Positions 42,392-42,974 of a stretch of 42,974 nt of DNA are shown piece by piece. The stretch spans positions 1 to 42,974 of the forward strand of contig CAIJXB010000002.1 in NCBI GenBank assembly GCA_903824495.1, written 5' to 3'. This DNA is from an uncultured Chlamydiae bacterium (GTDB lineage: Bacteria > Chlamydiota > Chlamydiia > Chlamydiales > Rhabdochlamydiaceae). The position numbers were made by a program, and so were the translations under genes. The notes beneath the pieces were generated by a model. The model was not told where the DNA came from and made no database searches. It saw only the letters and a list, made by a program, of their open reading frames with translations. Numbering within the stretch: position 1 is the stretch's first letter; each line of letters opens with the position of its first letter.

Positions 42392-42974
42392 TTAGAAGCT
42401 ATAGCCTATTTGCCCACCATAGCTATTGGAGCTGTAGCCCCCTTTAAATTCTCCATTGTAGTAGAGATCAAAAAGCAAGGCGTCGTTTAGCATGTAGCCG
42501 GTGAGTGCAAGACCTGGAACAACAAGGCTTCTATCTGGGAAGTATCCATGGATCACGAAGGGAGATCCTCCTTGCGTGAAGTTTACGTTAAAAGTTTCTC
42601 CTTTGATTCTCACTTCTCTGACCCATGAGATCTTAGGAGTAAACATCCATTTAGATGAGCAAAAGCAAAGACATTTAGAAAACTGCAATCCGAGTTCATT
42701 GCGGATCATCATGGCATTTTTTCTTCCAATCGTGAGCTCCCACTGCCCGGCATTACTCTCTTGATACCCTCTTTCTGTTTGAGACATGTAGTCAAAGCTA
42801 TCAAAAGGTCTTACTGTAAAACCAAAGTAGTTAAAATTAAGACCAGTGTCGAAATGAGAAAGGATCTGGTTACCACCATGATCGCTTTTGGCAGTCAAAT
42901 TGACTTTTGTAAGGCCTTTTCCATACTCAATGTGACGATCCACATCATACTCACTCCAGCTTCCGATGACGGAA
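42392..42974 (-). CDS. C-terminal barrel of an autotransporter (5' part outside window)
   Basis: The frame is open from the right edge and encodes the last 193 residues of a larger protein; a GTG at 42943 is internal and not a real start. The alternating hydrophobic pattern (FNYFGFTVRPFDSFDYMSQT, ELTIGRKNAMMIRNELGL, PKISWVREVRI) and the ending YSSNSYGGQIGYSF, with a C-terminal Phe, fit the autotransporter beta-barrel recognised by the BAM machinery. It may be a Pmp or the type seen at 1-2413. It is a distinct gene from that one, as it lies 40 kb away. Confidence 0.8.
   Translation of the reverse strand, partial: SVIGSWSEYDVDRHIEYGKGLTKVNLTAKSDHGGNQILSHFDTGLNFNYFGFTVRPFDSFDYMSQTERGYQESNAGQWELTIGRKNAMMIRNELGLQFSKCLCFCSSKWMFTPKISWVREVRIKGETFNVNFTQGGSPFVIHGYFPDRSLVVPGLALTGYMLNDALLFDLYYNGEFKGGYSSNSYGGQIGYSF

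Noticed and set aside
1..42974. tRNA and rRNA genes, CRISPR arrays, phage genes
   Set aside because: No cloverleaf-like TTCGANTC patterns, ribosomal segments, regular repeats or phage structural genes were seen in the intergenic stretches.

Overview
The window looks like chromosomal DNA of an environmental (amoeba-associated type) member of the Chlamydiota. The reasons are gene content and order: recD2, metG, a small omega-like gene, gmk and yicC follow an order I recall from Chlamydia genomes (recD-metG-small gene-gmk), acpS sits close to trxB, and fabH-fabD-fabG-acpP form one operon. Features that classical Chlamydia lack but environmental relatives often have are also present: a sensor adenylate cyclase, malic enzyme, a photolyase, non-Pmp autotransporters, IS elements and large secreted repeat proteins. 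The genus cannot be fixed from the sequence alone.

Layout. 1-2413: a reverse-strand autotransporter that runs off the left edge. 2615-5856: yacL-like and acpS forward, then an outer-membrane protein and trxB in reverse. 5948-8233: a transmembrane class III cyclase. 8278-11396: fatty acid synthesis operon with its promoter and terminator. 11743-13053: an isolated MFS transporter with a strong terminator. 13145-15810: a SprT-like protein and RecD2. 15854-16169: a decayed TnpB remnant with hairpins. 16206-20005: yicC-gmk-omega-like-metG in reverse. 20151-23777: a cupin, then an uncharacterised gene that I argue was split near its 3' end by an intact IS607-type element (21433-23536). 24013-25054: DUF1653 protein and an exported NAGPA-type phosphodiester glycosidase. 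25051-26112: a probable membrane-inserting chlamydial protein. 26349-32804: surface and secreted proteins (8-strand barrel, two proteins sharing one C-terminal FN3-like module, an exported methyltransferase, a beta-helix protein) plus DoxX. 32840-36863: sugar-modifying enzymes (GT25, TupA-like ATP-grasp, GT2, Stealth), three of which carry N-terminal export-type hydrophobic segments. 36905-38810: a secreted GyrI-like protein and photolyase. 38834-40069: a protein with two Myb-like units, a basic KRKR patch and an acidic tail. 40179-42385: Tpx and malic enzyme. 42392-42974: the C-terminal barrel of a second autotransporter.

How the genes fit together. The housekeeping blocks supply fatty acids, thioredoxin/peroxide defence, GMP, methionyl-tRNA and DNA repair. 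The accessory half is devoted mostly to the cell surface and probably to the host: autotransporters, beta-propeller and beta-helix proteins, exported glycan enzymes and a eukaryote-like transcription-factor architecture. The best candidates for something undescribed are the Myb-like protein (38834-40069) and the set of export-signal-bearing glycan phosphotransferase/uncovering-type enzymes (24227-36863). No rRNA, tRNA or CRISPR array was seen.
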